NCBI GenBank assembly: GCA_029688825.1
Contig: JARUKX010000005.1
Span: forward strand, 1 to 64,000
Direction of reading: 5' to 3'
Origin: Haloarculaceae archaeon H-GB1-1
Lineage (GTDB): Archaea > Halobacteriota > Halobacteria > Halobacteriales > Haloarculaceae
Length of the DNA: 64,000 nucleotides
The notes under the pieces were generated by a model, which was given only the letters and a program-made list of their open reading frames with translations, was not told the origin of the DNA and searched no databases. Below are positions 1-9,411 of the stretch, piece after piece (within the stretch, counting starts at the first letter, position 1; every line of letters starts with the position of its first letter). A program made the position numbers and the translations under genes.

Positions 1-730
1 CGGCGGGCTCGTGCTGGCGGGCGAGGTCGAAGAGGTCACGGACGAGTTTCGCGCCCTCGCCGATGAACTTGTGGACGAGTTCGGAGCCGGCCATCTTGAT
101 GAACGTCGCGTCGGTCTGGTTCGCGACGGCCTTCGCGAGCATCGTCTTGCCGGTGCCCGGTGGGCCGTGCAGCAGGACGCCAGACGGCGGGTCGATGCCG
201 ACCTCCTCGAACATCTCGGGGCTCTTCAGCGGCATCTCGACGGTCTCGCGGACCTCATCCATCTGTTCCTCGATGCCACCGATGTCATCGTAGGCGACCT
301 CGGGACTGCGGTCGACCTGCATAACGCGAGCCCGGACGTCGGTCTCGTCATCGAGTCGCTTGACGATAGACAGAGAGTTGTTCACGGCGACTCGGCTGTC
401 CGGTTCCAGGTCCTCGCGCATCTCGTCGGTGACCTCGGTGAGCGCCTCCTGGTTGTTCCCGTGCTGTTTGATGACGACGCCCTCGTCGGTCATCTCCTGC
501 ACGGTGGCGACGAACAGCGGCGATTGCTTGAGCTTCTTGTTCTCGTGAGTCAGCCGCTCGAGCTTCTGTTGGTACTTGTTGTTCTCGGCGTTAGCGTCGA
601 GGAGCTTGTCACGCATGTCCTCGTTCTGCGATTCGAGAACTTCGAGACGCTCCTGGAGCGCCTCTATCTTCTCCTGCTGGGACGCGTCGTCGTCGTACGG
701 CAAATCGACCTCGTCCACGGTGTCACTCAT
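1..730 (-). CDS. pan: Proteasome-activating nucleotidase PAN, N-terminal part (runs off the window)
   Basis: AAA+ ATPase that unfolds substrates and feeds them into the archaeal 20S proteasome. The visible part holds an N-terminal coiled coil (about residues 15-70), an OB-like segment, and the start of the AAA domain with Walker A GPPGTGKT and the following KAVANQTDATFIK stretch typical of PAN/Rpt proteins. The start is the ATG complement at 728-730; a TATA-like box about 25 bases upstream (750-759) fits a leaderless message. The C-terminal half, with Walker B and the HbYX tail, lies outside the window, so the paralog (PanA or PanB) cannot be told. Confidence 0.93.
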   Translation of the reverse strand, partial: MSDTVDEVDLPYDDDASQQEKIEALQERLEVLESQNEDMRDKLLDANAENNKYQQKLERLTHENKKLKQSPLFVATVQEMTDEGVVIKQHGNNQEALTEVTDEMREDLEPDSRVAVNNSLSIVKRLDDETDVRARVMQVDRSPEVAYDDIGGIEEQMDEVRETVEMPLKSPEMFEEVGIDPPSGVLLHGPPGTGKTMLAKAVANQTDATFIKMAGSELVHKFIGEGAKLVRDLFDLARQHEPA

Positions 731-749
731 TACAACCCCGCTAGCCGCC

Positions 750-759
750 GCGATAATAA
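750..759 (-). promoter_or_regulatory. TATA-like box of pan
   Basis: AT-rich box (minus strand CTTATTATCG) centred about 25 bases upstream of the pan ATG, which suits a leaderless haloarchaeal transcript. Confidence 0.5.
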
Positions 760-907
760 GAGGTTTCGGGTCAACTACAAACTTTGATCACGGGCCACGA
801 CCGGGGTAGTCGCCCGTCATCGTGTGGTTTGCGACTGCGAAACACGACTTCGAAACACAGTGGTACATTTTGCCGACAGATTCACCCCAGTCATACCATG
901 GAAGGAG

Positions 908-917
908 AAATATTATT
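908..917 (+). promoter_or_regulatory. TATA-like box of the small winged-helix gene
   Basis: AAATATTATT lies about 30 bases before the ATG at 946, which fits a leaderless start there rather than at the in-frame upstream codons. Confidence 0.55.
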
Positions 918-945
918 ACCCTGTATCCAAGAGAGATGTAACACC

Positions 946-1212
946 ATGAGTACGACAGAAACAGCAGGGACGGACGCGGACTCGGAGGAGGGGTGGGAGG
1001 CCGTTCGTGAACTACCTCCGAGTGCGAAGCTCGTCGCCAAGACGCTGGAGTACAACGACGCACTGACACAGAGTCAGCTAGCAGACGAGACACTGCTGCC
1101 GTCTCGGACGGTTCGATACGCACTGAATCGCCTGGAGGAGGTGGGGGTCGTCGACTCGCGGTTCTCCTTCTCCGACGCGCGAAAGCGGATCTACAGCCTG
1201 AACATCGAGTAA
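946..1212 (+). CDS. Small winged-helix DNA-binding protein (MarR/TrmB-like)
   Basis: An 88-residue protein that is mostly one winged helix-turn-helix domain (about residues 25-88). The segment TQSQLADETLLPSRTVRYAL reads as helices 2-3, with the wing near FSFSDARKRIYSL. An acidic tail of about 20 residues precedes it. ATG 946 is preferred over in-frame ATG 898 because a TATA box sits at 908-917, inside the longer version. It lies upstream of mre11-rad50 in the same direction. Regulation of those genes is possible from position only; it could equally be a general transcription-associated wHTH protein. Confidence 0.75.
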   Translation: MSTTETAGTDADSEEGWEAVRELPPSAKLVAKTLEYNDALTQSQLADETLLPSRTVRYALNRLEEVGVVDSRFSFSDARKRIYSLNIE

Positions 1213-1246
1213 ACGTTCAAAGGGGAGGGCGCGGCCATGGGGGGCC

Positions 1247-1570
1247 GTGACCGACTCGTCGAACGCAAAGCGAGCTCTGCAACGGCTCGCACGGGGGACG
1301 GACGCCGACTGGCGTCACTGTATCGACCTGGCCAGCGACGCCGTCGAGAACATTTCGGTCGCGGCACAGTTTCTCGACGCGAATGGGCGACAGAGACTGG
1401 AGAGTGCCGTCGAACGCGCGGCCGAAGCCGGTGACGAGCAGCGACTCGACGAAGGCCGCCGGGCACTGACCGCCTTCGAGAACTATCAGCGCAGCGCCGC
1501 GAGCGACCACTTTCACCGTGGTCACGATACCGATTTAAGAGGTCCTGCCATATGCCCGAACAACGAATGA
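1247..1570 (+). CDS. Conserved small protein coupled to mre11
   Basis: A 107-residue acidic, helix-rich protein with no motif I recognise. It has a GTG start. Its TGA overlaps the ATG of mre11 (ATGA at 1567-1570), the usual sign of translational coupling, so it is probably the first gene of the mre11-rad50 operon. GC-rich third positions support real coding. A link to double-strand break repair is inferred from coupling alone. Confidence 0.65.
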   Translation: MTDSSNAKRALQRLARGTDADWRHCIDLASDAVENISVAAQFLDANGRQRLESAVERAAEAGDEQRLDEGRRALTAFENYQRSAASDHFHRGHDTDLRGPAICPNNE

Positions 1571-2844
1571 CGCGGGTGATACACACCGGCGACACGCATC
1601 TCGGGTACAGACAGTACCACGTCCCCGCTCGGCAGGACGACTTCATGGACGCCTTTCGACAGGTCGTCGACGACGCCATCGCCGAGGACGTCGACGCCGT
1701 GGTCCACGCCGGCGACCTGTTCCACGACCGCCGGCCGAACCTGACGGATATCCTCGGGACGCTGTCCGTCCTCCGAACGCTCTCGAAGGCAGGGATTCCG
1801 TTCCTCGCCGTCGTGGGCAACCACGAGGGCAAGCGCGATGCGCAGTGGCTCGACCTGTTCGAGTCGCTGGACCTCGCGACGCGGCTCGGTGACGAGCCGG
1901 TGGTCGTGGGGGAAACGGCGTTCTACGGGCTGGACTTCGTCCCGCGCTCACAGCGCGACGCGTTGGAGTACGACTTCGACGACCACGACGTCGAGCACGC
2001 TGCGCTCGTGACACACGGTCTGTTCGAGCCGTTCGACCTCGGTGAATGGGACGCCGAAGAGATCGTCGATTCGGCGTCGGTGACGTTCGACGCGCTTCTC
2101 CTGGGGGATAACCACAAGCCACAGACGACGCAGATCGACGGGACGTGGCTCACGTACTGCGGGTCGACCGAGCGCGCGAGCGCGAGTGAGCGGAAAGACA
2201 GAGGGTACAACCTCGTCGAGTTCGACGACGGCGTCGACATTCGCCGCCGTGGACTCGACACCCGGGAGTTCGTCTTCGTCGACCTGGACCTCGCGGAGGG
2301 CGAGGGCGTCGAACGCGTCCGACAGCGCGTCGGGGAGTACGACCTCGAAGACGCCGTCGTCATCGTCACCATCGAAGGCGAGGGCGACCCAGTGACTCCC
2401 GCCAGCGTCGAGGAGTTCGCGAACGAGCGCGGAGCGCTCGTCGCCCGAGTCAACGACCGGCGCGAACTGGCCGAGGAGCACGACGTCGACGTGAGCTTTG
2501 CGGACCCGGACGAGGCCGTCGAGAAGCGGGTCCGCGACCTCGGACTCAGCAGTGCCGCACGGGACATCGACGAGACCATCCGGGCGAGCAAAGTTCCCGA
2601 CTCGAACGTCGACGAGGTCGTCCAGGAACGAGTCGCGGACCTCGTCGATGAGGGGGACGACGACGCGTTTGCTCCCGCGACGGACGGAGACGGATCCACG
2701 ACAGCGGACGACGAGACGACCCCGGCGATGGACGACGGCACCACTGTAACCGATGGCACCGACCGGGAGACGGAGGGCCAGACCGCGATGGAAGGGGGAA
2801 CCGACGAACCCGACGACCAGTCGTCGATGGAGGAGTACCTATGA
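1567..2844 (+). CDS. mre11: DNA double-strand break repair nuclease Mre11
   Basis: Mn-dependent nuclease that processes DNA ends together with Rad50. Calcineurin-like phosphoesterase motifs are present in order: HTGDTHLG (residues 6-13), HAGDLFHD (47-54), GNHE (about 87-90), THGL and GDNHKP (about 146-185). The last third is an acidic, Ser/Thr-rich tail of low complexity, common in haloarchaeal Mre11. The start is set at 1567 rather than 1552 because it forms an ATGA overlap with the upstream ORF and gives the usual short lead before the first motif. The stop overlaps rad50 by 4 bases. About 425 residues. Confidence 0.95.
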   Translation: MTRVIHTGDTHLGYRQYHVPARQDDFMDAFRQVVDDAIAEDVDAVVHAGDLFHDRRPNLTDILGTLSVLRTLSKAGIPFLAVVGNHEGKRDAQWLDLFESLDLATRLGDEPVVVGETAFYGLDFVPRSQRDALEYDFDDHDVEHAALVTHGLFEPFDLGEWDAEEIVDSASVTFDALLLGDNHKPQTTQIDGTWLTYCGSTERASASERKDRGYNLVEFDDGVDIRRRGLDTREFVFVDLDLAEGEGVERVRQRVGEYDLEDAVVIVTIEGEGDPVTPASVEEFANERGALVARVNDRRELAEEHDVDVSFADPDEAVEKRVRDLGLSSAARDIDETIRASKVPDSNVDEVVQERVADLVDEGDDDAFAPATDGDGSTTADDETTPAMDDGTTVTDGTDRETEGQTAMEGGTDEPDDQSSMEEYL

Positions 2845-5522
2845 GATTCGACCGCATCCGGCTGGAGAACTTCAAGTGCTACGGCGACGCCGACCTCCGG
2901 CTGTCCAACGGCGTGACCGTCATCCACGGCCTCAACGGGAGCGGCAAGTCCTCGCTGCTCGAAGCCGCCTTCTTCGCACTCTACGGCGCTCGGGCACTGG
3001 ACAAGACCCTCGACGACGTGGTCACAATCGGCGAGGACAAAGCGCGCATCGAACTCTGGTTCACCCACGCCGGCGAATCGTATCACATCGAGCGCAGACT
3101 CAGCGTGCGGAGCAGTGGCACGTCGACGACGAAGTGCGTCCTCGAAACGCCGGGCGAGAGCGTCGAAGGGGCACGAGACGTCCGCGAGTACGTCGCCAAC
3201 CTCCTCCGAATGGACGCCGAGGCGTTCGTCAACTGCGCCTACGTCCGCCAGGGTGAAGTGAACAAGCTCATCAACGCCTCCCCGGACGAACGTCAGGACA
3301 TGATCGACGACCTCCTCCAGCTCGGCAAGCTGGAGGAGTACCGCGAACGTGCGAGCAAAGCACGCGTCGGTATCGGCAGGGTCCGTGACGACAAACAGGG
3401 TGCCCTGAAGAAGGTGGAGGACCAGATCGCGGCGAAGGAGGAGCAGAACCTCCACGCTCGGTTGAACGAACTGCAATCGAATCTCTCGGAGGTCGAATCG
3501 GACGTCGAACGCTTCGAGGAGAACCGGGAGAACGCCGAGCAGACCAGAGACGACGCACAGCAGGTGCTGGAGGAGTACGAGGAGAAGCGGTCGGAGCTGG
3601 CGGAACTCACAGAAGACGTCGAGTCACTCCGGGAGACGATCTCCGAGACCGAGACGGAACGCGACCGGCTGAAAGAGCGCATCGCCGAGACGAACGAGCG
3701 AATCGACGACCTCGAAGCCGAGCGCGACGACCTACTGGCGGAGACGGACCTCGACGAGGCGACTGCCGAGGCGGCAACGGAGCGACTCGCCGACCTGCGC
3801 CAGCGGAAAGACGACGTCGCCGAGGAGTTACAGGAGCACCTCCAGCAGAAGCAAGCCTACAGCGGCGAGGCCGAAACGCTCGAATCGAAGGCACAAGACC
3901 TCGAAGGGCGCGCCGAAGAGAAGCGCTCGGAGGCCAGCGACCTCGCCGAGAAGGTCGCGGAACGGGAGTCGGACGTCGAGGCGCGACGCGAGAAGCTCGA
4001 CGCACTCGGCGAGGAGATCGAGACGAAACGGGCCGAGTTCGAGGACGCAACCGTCGAGTTTGGCGAGGCATCGACGCTCGTCGAGCGCGTCGAGGGTGAA
4101 CTGGAGGCGTGTCGCGAGGAACTGACCGAGCTTCGATCGGCGCTGCAGACCAAACGTGAACGAGTCGAGGAAGCCGAAACACTCCTCGACGCCGGAAAGT
4201 GTCCGGAGTGTGGGCAGGACGTCGACGGCGCGCCTCACGTCGATTCCCTCGAAGACGACCGCGCGGAGATCGAGCGGCTGGAAGCGGCCATCGAGGACCA
4301 GCGAGCCGCGAAAACGGAGATCGAGGAGCGACTCGACCGTGCCGAAACGCTACGAGAGGCCGAACGGGAGGTCCAGACCCTCCGAAGCAATCGGCAGGAC
4401 ATCGAGCCGATGCTCGAACAGCAGGTCGAGGACCTCGAAGCCGACCGCGAGCGCGTCGAGAACCTGCGGGAGGACGCCGAGTCGCTCGACGAGCAGGCCG
4501 CGGAGAAGCGAGCGCTGGCCGAGGAGAAACGAGAGCAGGCCGAGGCGGTGCGGGAGCAGATTGCCGACTGCAACCGACGACAGGCCGAACTCAAAGGGAC
4601 CATCGAGACCGTCGAGTCGCTCTCCGGCGTACTCGAGGACCTGGAAGACGCCCGGGAGACCGTCGAGTCGCTTCGGGACGATCGGGCGACGAAGGCCGAA
4701 TTCAACGACGAACGGCGCGAACGGCTGGCGGAGAAGCGCGACCGGCGCGACGAACTCCGCGAGGCGTTCGACGAGGAGCAGGTCGAGCAGGCTCGGACGG
4801 AGAAGGAGCGCGCCGAGAAGTACATCGAGCAGGTCGAGTCGAAGCTGTCGGACCTGCGCGAGCGCGAATCGGAACTCCGGGACCGCATCGGCGGCGTGAA
4901 GAACGAGATCGAGTCGCTGGAAACGCTCCGTGAGGACCGCGAGTCGGTCGCCGCGACCGTCGAGCGGCTGGAGTCGCTGTACGACGAGGCCGAACAGCTA
5001 CAGGAGATGTACGGCACGCTGCGAGCCGAACTCCGCCAGCGAAACGTCGAGAGCCTCCAGCGGATGCTGAACGAGGTGTTCGAACTGGTCTACCAGAACG
5101 ATTCGTACTCTCGCATCGAACTGAGCGGCGAGTACGAACTGACCGTCTACCAGAAGGACGGCGAGCCGCTGGATCCCGAACAGCTCTCCGGCGGTGAGCG
5201 GGCGCTGTTCAACCTCAGCCTGCGGAGTGCGATCTACCGGCTGCTCTCGGAGGGAATCGAGGGAGCAGCACCGATGCCGCCGCTCATCCTCGACGAGCCA
5301 ACGGTCTTCCTCGATTCGGGCCACGTCTCGAAGCTCGTCGAACTGGTCGAGGAGATGCGGTCGCTCGGCGTCGAACAGATCGTCGTGGTGAGCCACGACG
5401 ACGAACTGGTCGGCGCGGCGGACGAACTGGTGAGCGTTCGCAAGGACCCGACGACGAATCGCTCCACGGTCGATCGGTCGGACGAGCAGGTACTGGTGGA
5501 CGCGGTCGACGGGGCGCGCTGA
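2841..5522 (+). CDS. rad50: DNA double-strand break repair ATPase Rad50
   Basis: SMC-like ATPase partner of Mre11, 893 residues. Walker [10 protein letters not shown] is near residues 30-38. Two long Glu/Arg-rich coiled coils flank a zinc hook CPEC (about 454-457). The ABC signature LSGGERA is near residue 783 and Walker [12 protein letters not shown] near 815. The length matches the family and nothing is truncated. The start overlaps mre11 (ATGA), so the two are made in a fixed ratio. Confidence 0.97.
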   Translation: MRFDRIRLENFKCYGDADLRLSNGVTVIHGLNGSGKSSLLEAAFFALYGARALDKTLDDVVTIGEDKARIELWFTHAGESYHIERRLSVRSSGTSTTKCVLETPGESVEGARDVREYVANLLRMDAEAFVNCAYVRQGEVNKLINASPDERQDMIDDLLQLGKLEEYRERASKARVGIGRVRDDKQGALKKVEDQIAAKEEQNLHARLNELQSNLSEVESDVERFEENRENAEQTRDDAQQVLEEYEEKRSELAELTEDVESLRETISETETERDRLKERIAETNERIDDLEAERDDLLAETDLDEATAEAATERLADLRQRKDDVAEELQEHLQQKQAYSGEAETLESKAQDLEGRAEEKRSEASDLAEKVAERESDVEARREKLDALGEEIETKRAEFEDATVEFGEASTLVERVEGELEACREELTELRSALQTKRERVEEAETLLDAGKCPECGQDVDGAPHVDSLEDDRAEIERLEAAIEDQRAAKTEIEERLDRAETLREAEREVQTLRSNRQDIEPMLEQQVEDLEADRERVENLREDAESLDEQAAEKRALAEEKREQAEAVREQIADCNRRQAELKGTIETVESLSGVLEDLEDARETVESLRDDRATKAEFNDERRERLAEKRDRRDELREAFDEEQVEQARTEKERAEKYIEQVESKLSDLRERESELRDRIGGVKNEIESLETLREDRESVAATVERLESLYDEAEQLQEMYGTLRAELRQRNVESLQRMLNEVFELVYQNDSYSRIELSGEYELTVYQKDGEPLDPEQLSGGERALFNLSLRSAIYRLLSEGIEGAAPMPPLILDEPTVFLDSGHVSKLVELVEEMRSLGVEQIVVVSHDDELVGAADELVSVRKDPTTNRSTVDRSDEQVLVDAVDGAR

Positions 5523-5523
5523 G

Positions 5524-5949
5524 CTACGCTTCAAACAATCTTTCGAGGGCTGTGTCCGCGGTGGCGGTCGTCTCGTAGCCGCGCCCGCCCGGGGCGTCGG
5601 CCTCCCGAATCAGGCTCGCGGCACGGAACTCCGCGAGCAGCCCGTGGAGGTCGCTCTCACAGAGGTCGTATGCGTCGAGGAGGACGCGAACGGACACCGG
5701 GCCTCGGCGGCCGATCTCGACGAGGAGACCGAGCGAGCGGCCGTCGTGCGTGGCCGTCAGCACGCGGCGAACGTCACCGTCGATGCTGCTGGCAGCCGTC
5801 TCCAGCGGAGACTCGCCGTCCACGGGTTCGAGTTCGTCGTTAGGGAGGTGCATCGAGTCGCCGGTCTCGGGGTCGCGGACGAGGCTGGAGTCACTCGACT
5901 CCTTCAGGAGCAGATATCTGTTTCCGTCGTCGTCGCGGACCGTTCGCAT
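5524..5949 (-). CDS. Conserved haloarchaeal protein, possible winged-helix fold
   Basis: 141 residues, convergent with rad50 and separated from it by one base. The N-terminal third resembles a small beta domain (MRTVRDDDGNRYLLLKESSD). The C-terminal half (about residues 60-140) looks like a wHTH, with GRRGPVSVRVLLDAYDLCES then a helix and a wing. This arrangement is common near polB in haloarchaea. Function unknown. Confidence 0.7.
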   Translation of the reverse strand: MRTVRDDDGNRYLLLKESSDSSLVRDPETGDSMHLPNDELEPVDGESPLETAASSIDGDVRRVLTATHDGRSLGLLVEIGRRGPVSVRVLLDAYDLCESDLHGLLAEFRAASLIREADAPGGRGYETTATADTALERLFEA

Positions 5950-5974
5950 ATCGTTCGCTATCCCGACCGCACGG

Positions 5975-6322
5975 TTAGCCGTTCTGGTCGGCCCCGACCT
6001 CGCCGCGCTCGAACTGACGATACTTCGCGACGCCGTAGACGAACGTGACCGCTCCGATGGCGAAGACGCTGCCGCCGAGTTGGAGCTGGCCGCGGAATGC
6101 GACCAGCATCGGCCCGAGGCTGAGCGCGAAGAGTGCCACGTTGAACGTCAGAACGAGCTTCCAGAACAGCTGTTGGACCTCGGGGTTCGCCGACCCCTCG
6201 CTCTCGGACGGGTCCGGAACGCTCGGAATATCCACTTGCGGGCCCGCTGACTCCGGGTCGAACTCGTCGGGCTCGTCGGGCCAGGGGTCGTCCGCCTCCT
6301 CGGGATTCGTCGGTCCGGACAC
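5975..6322 (-). CDS. Small membrane protein with two transmembrane helices
   Basis: 115 residues. An acidic, Pro-rich cytoplasmic N-terminus (about residues 1-45) is followed by two hydrophobic segments (about 52-72 and 80-98) and a short charged tail. The pattern matches conserved haloarchaeal two-helix membrane proteins of unknown function. It reads in the same direction as the genes on both sides, possibly as one operon. Confidence 0.75.
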   Translation of the reverse strand: MSGPTNPEEADDPWPDEPDEFDPESAGPQVDIPSVPDPSESEGSANPEVQQLFWKLVLTFNVALFALSLGPMLVAFRGQLQLGGSVFAIGAVTFVYGVAKYRQFERGEVGADQNG

Positions 6323-6391
6323 GCCAGTAGTTGGGTGAGGGCAGGAAAAGCGTTTGCGGGTCGGTTCCGTTCGGTTCCGTTCGGACCTCGG

Positions 6392-6580
6392 TCAGGCCAT
6401 CTCCGAGAGGAGACAGACTGTATCGCTTTGCACCCACGCCAGCGGCTCGTCTGCGTCGTAGAACACCGTGTCGCCCCCATCTTCGTACGCGCCCGTCGTC
6501 GTCACGGCGTCTGGGAGCGCCGGCGTCGTTCGAAGCTCGTCATCCTCTGCGACTCGACTCTGCTCGACGCGGTCGGACAT
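6392..6580 (-). CDS. Small acidic haloarchaeal protein
   Basis: 62 residues, acidic, no cysteines in a metal-binding spacing and no membrane segment. It ends with a hydrophobic stretch, EPLAWVQSDTVCLLSEMA. It is divergent from polB across a 98-base gap. Similar short proteins occur beside polB in other haloarchaea. Function unknown. Confidence 0.65.
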   Translation of the reverse strand: MSDRVEQSRVAEDDELRTTPALPDAVTTTGAYEDGGDTVFYDADEPLAWVQSDTVCLLSEMA

Positions 6581-6644
6581 AGAAGCTGGTTTGCTATACC
6601 ATCACATATGCTTTGTGCTGGTGTGTCCGCAGTGCGACCATCGG

Positions 6645-6652
6645 GATTTTAG
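6645..6652 (+). promoter_or_regulatory. TATA-like box of polB
   Basis: GATTTTAG lies about 29 bases before the polB ATG at 6679. This fits a leaderless transcript and argues against the in-frame start at 6613. Confidence 0.5.
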
Positions 6653-6678
6653 TCGGGCGGCGCAAAGCCGGTGGCAAG

Positions 6679-9381
6679 ATGGAACAGAAAGGTCTGGGGG
6701 ACTTCGGCGAGGGCGAAGACGACCAGCGCCCGGACGCCGAGGCCGAGGCCGTCGCCGGCAACGGGAGCGGGGCGGCAACCCTGGAGGACACCGACGAGTA
6801 CCGCTACCCCGACGCGGACGGCGACCTCGAACTCGCCGTGATGCAGGTCGACTACACCGTCGAGGGCTACGGAGACGACGAACGACCAGTGATGCACGTC
6901 TTCGGACGGACACGTGACGACGATCCGATCCACGTGGAGGTCGAGGAGTTCCGGCCGTACTTCTACGCACCGACGGCCAGCCTCGACGGCCCGCCGGAGG
7001 AGAACTACGACCGACTGACCGGTAGCGAACCGGGCTACGAGAGCATGCGCGGTGAGGAACTGACGAAGATATACGGGCAGACGCCGCGCGACGTCGGGCA
7101 GATCCGTGACGAGTTCGACCACTACGAGGCGGACATCCTCTTTCCGAATCGGTTCCTCATCGACAAGGACGTCACGAGCGGCATCCGCGTCCCGGACCGT
7201 CGAACCGACGAGGACACGATACGCGTCCCGCATCAGGAAGTCCAGGCCGTCGACGTCGACGCAGTCCCGCGCGTGAACTTCTTCGACATCGAGGTCGACG
7301 ACCGCTCGGGCTTCCCGGAGGACGGCGAAGAGCCGATCATCTGTCTCACCAGCTACGACACCTACGACGAGGAGTACGTCGTCTGGCAGTTCGACGCGCC
7401 CGAGGGCGTGAACGGCCCGGACGACCTCTCGGGCTACGAGCCGATTCGCGGCGCAATCGACGTCGAGGTCCGCCGATTCGACGAGGAGGAGGCGATGCTC
7501 GACGCGTTCATCGAGTACATCGACGACACCGACCCCGACATCCTGACGGGGTGGAACTTCGAGGACTTCGACGCGCCGTACTTCATCGACCGACTGAACG
7601 AACTCGACGGCGGCCACCACGACTACGACCTCAACCCCGACCGTCTCTCGCGGGTCGACGAGGTCTGGGACGGCGGCTGGGGCGGCCCCGACGTGAAGGG
7701 ACGCGTCGTGTTCGACCTGCTGTACGCCTACAAGCGCACGCAGTTCACCGAACTGGAGTCGTACCGACTGGACGCGGTGGGAGAGCAGGAACTCGGCGTC
7801 GGCAAGGAACGCTACACGGGCGATATCGGCGACCTGTGGGAGCAAGACCCCGAGCGACTGCTGGAGTACAACCTCCGGGACGTCGAACTGTGCGTCGAAC
7901 TCGACCGCGAACAGGACATCGTCGCCTTCTGGGACGAGGTCCGCACGTTCGTCGGCTGCAAGATCGAGGACGCGACGACGCCGGGCGACGCGGTCGACAT
8001 GTACGTCCTGCACAAACTCCACGGCGAGTTCGCGCTGCCCTCGAAGGGCCAACAGGAGAGCGAGGACTACGAGGGCGGCGCGGTCTTCGACCCGATCACG
8101 GGCGTCCGTGAGAACGTCACCGTGCTTGACCTGAAGTCGCTGTACCCCATGTGCATGGTGACGGTCAACGCAAGTCCGGAGACGAAGGTCGACCCCGAGC
8201 AGTACGACGGCGACACGTTCGTCGCGCCCAACGGCACGCACTTCCGGAAGGAACCGGACGGCGTCATCCGAGAGATGGTTGACGAGCTTCTGACAGAACG
8301 AGAGGAGAAGAAATCCCAGCGGAACGATTTCGATCCCGATAGCACCGAGTACGACCAGTACGACCGGCAGCAAGCAGCCGTCAAGGTGATTATGAATTCT
8401 CTATATGGAGTTCTCGGGTGGGATCGGTTCCGCCTCTACGACCGAGAGATGGGGGCCGCGGTCACCGCCACGGGGCGAGACGTCATCGAGTACACTGAAG
8501 AGGTCACGCAGCGCCACGACAAGGAGGTCGTCTACGGCGATACGGACAGCGTGATGATCGAACTCGGCGGCGACGTCTCGACGGACGAGGCCATCGAACA
8601 GTCGTTCGACCTCGAGGAGACCATCAACGACGCCTACGACGAGTTCGCGCAGGACGAACTGAACGTCGACGTCGACGCGGGCGAGGACCACCGCTTCCAG
8701 ATCGAGTTCGAGAAGCTCTACCGGCGATTCTTCCAGGCCGGCAAGAAGAAACGCTACGCTGGCCACATCGTCTGGAAGGAGGGCAAGGACGTCGACGACG
8801 TGGACATCACCGGGTTCGAGTACCAGCGCTCTGACATCGCTCCCATCACCAAATCCGTCCAGAAAGACGTCATCGACATGATCGTCCACGGCGAGGACGT
8901 CGAGGACATCAAGAGCTACGTCCACGACGTCATCGAAGACTACCGCGCCGGGAACGTCGACCTCGACGACGTCGGTATCCCCGGCGGCATCGGCAAGCGC
9001 CTGGACAACTACGACACCGACACCGCACAGGTCCGCGGCGCGAAGTACGCGAATCTGCTGCTCGGGACCAACTTCCAGCGCGGGAGCAAGCCCAAACGCC
9101 TCTATCTGAAGAAGGTCCACCCGGAGTTCTTCCGGGAACTCGAAGCCGAGCGTGGGCTCGACCCATCGGCGGACCCCCTCTACGGCGAGTTCAAGCGCGA
9201 CCCCGACGTCATCTGCTTCGAGTACGCAGATCAGGTCCCCGATGCGTTCGAGATCGACTGGGACAAGATGCTCGACAAGACCCTAAAGGGCCCCATTGCC
9301 CGGATCATCGAGGCCCTTGGCATCTCTTGGGAGGAGGTCAAGAGCGGCCAGGAACAGACCGGGCTCGGCAACTTCATGTAG
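6679..9381 (+). CDS. polB: Family-B DNA polymerase PolB (replicative type)
   Basis: 900-residue family-B polymerase with 3'-5' exonuclease. ExoI motif FFDIEVDD is near residue 200 and ExoII LTGWNFEDFD near 292. Polymerase motif A DLKSLYPMCM is near 483, motif B VKVIMNSLYGVLG near 568-580, and motif C YGDTDSVM near 619. Inteins are frequent in haloarchaeal polB at motifs A-C, but here the motifs are uninterrupted. The C-terminus QTGLGNFM fits a PCNA-interacting (PIP) box, and QKGLGDF at residues 3-9 resembles a second one. The start is chosen from the TATA spacing. Confidence 0.97.
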   Translation: MEQKGLGDFGEGEDDQRPDAEAEAVAGNGSGAATLEDTDEYRYPDADGDLELAVMQVDYTVEGYGDDERPVMHVFGRTRDDDPIHVEVEEFRPYFYAPTASLDGPPEENYDRLTGSEPGYESMRGEELTKIYGQTPRDVGQIRDEFDHYEADILFPNRFLIDKDVTSGIRVPDRRTDEDTIRVPHQEVQAVDVDAVPRVNFFDIEVDDRSGFPEDGEEPIICLTSYDTYDEEYVVWQFDAPEGVNGPDDLSGYEPIRGAIDVEVRRFDEEEAMLDAFIEYIDDTDPDILTGWNFEDFDAPYFIDRLNELDGGHHDYDLNPDRLSRVDEVWDGGWGGPDVKGRVVFDLLYAYKRTQFTELESYRLDAVGEQELGVGKERYTGDIGDLWEQDPERLLEYNLRDVELCVELDREQDIVAFWDEVRTFVGCKIEDATTPGDAVDMYVLHKLHGEFALPSKGQQESEDYEGGAVFDPITGVRENVTVLDLKSLYPMCMVTVNASPETKVDPEQYDGDTFVAPNGTHFRKEPDGVIREMVDELLTEREEKKSQRNDFDPDSTEYDQYDRQQAAVKVIMNSLYGVLGWDRFRLYDREMGAAVTATGRDVIEYTEEVTQRHDKEVVYGDTDSVMIELGGDVSTDEAIEQSFDLEETINDAYDEFAQDELNVDVDAGEDHRFQIEFEKLYRRFFQAGKKKRYAGHIVWKEGKDVDDVDITGFEYQRSDIAPITKSVQKDVIDMIVHGEDVEDIKSYVHDVIEDYRAGNVDLDDVGIPGGIGKRLDNYDTDTAQVRGAKYANLLLGTNFQRGSKPKRLYLKKVHPEFFRELEAERGLDPSADPLYGEFKRDPDVICFEYADQVPDAFEIDWDKMLDKTLKGPIARIIEALGISWEEVKSGQEQTGLGNFM

Positions 9382-9411
9382 GTCGACCGGGACTGCGATA
9401 CCGGTAAACCG

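Noticed and set aside
6613-6678. N-terminal extension of polB from the in-frame start at 6613
   Set aside because: A TATA-like box lies inside it, and the ATG at 6679 gives the expected N-terminus.
7900-8600. Possible inteins in polB
   Set aside because: The polymerase motifs A, B and C are uninterrupted and the protein has normal length.
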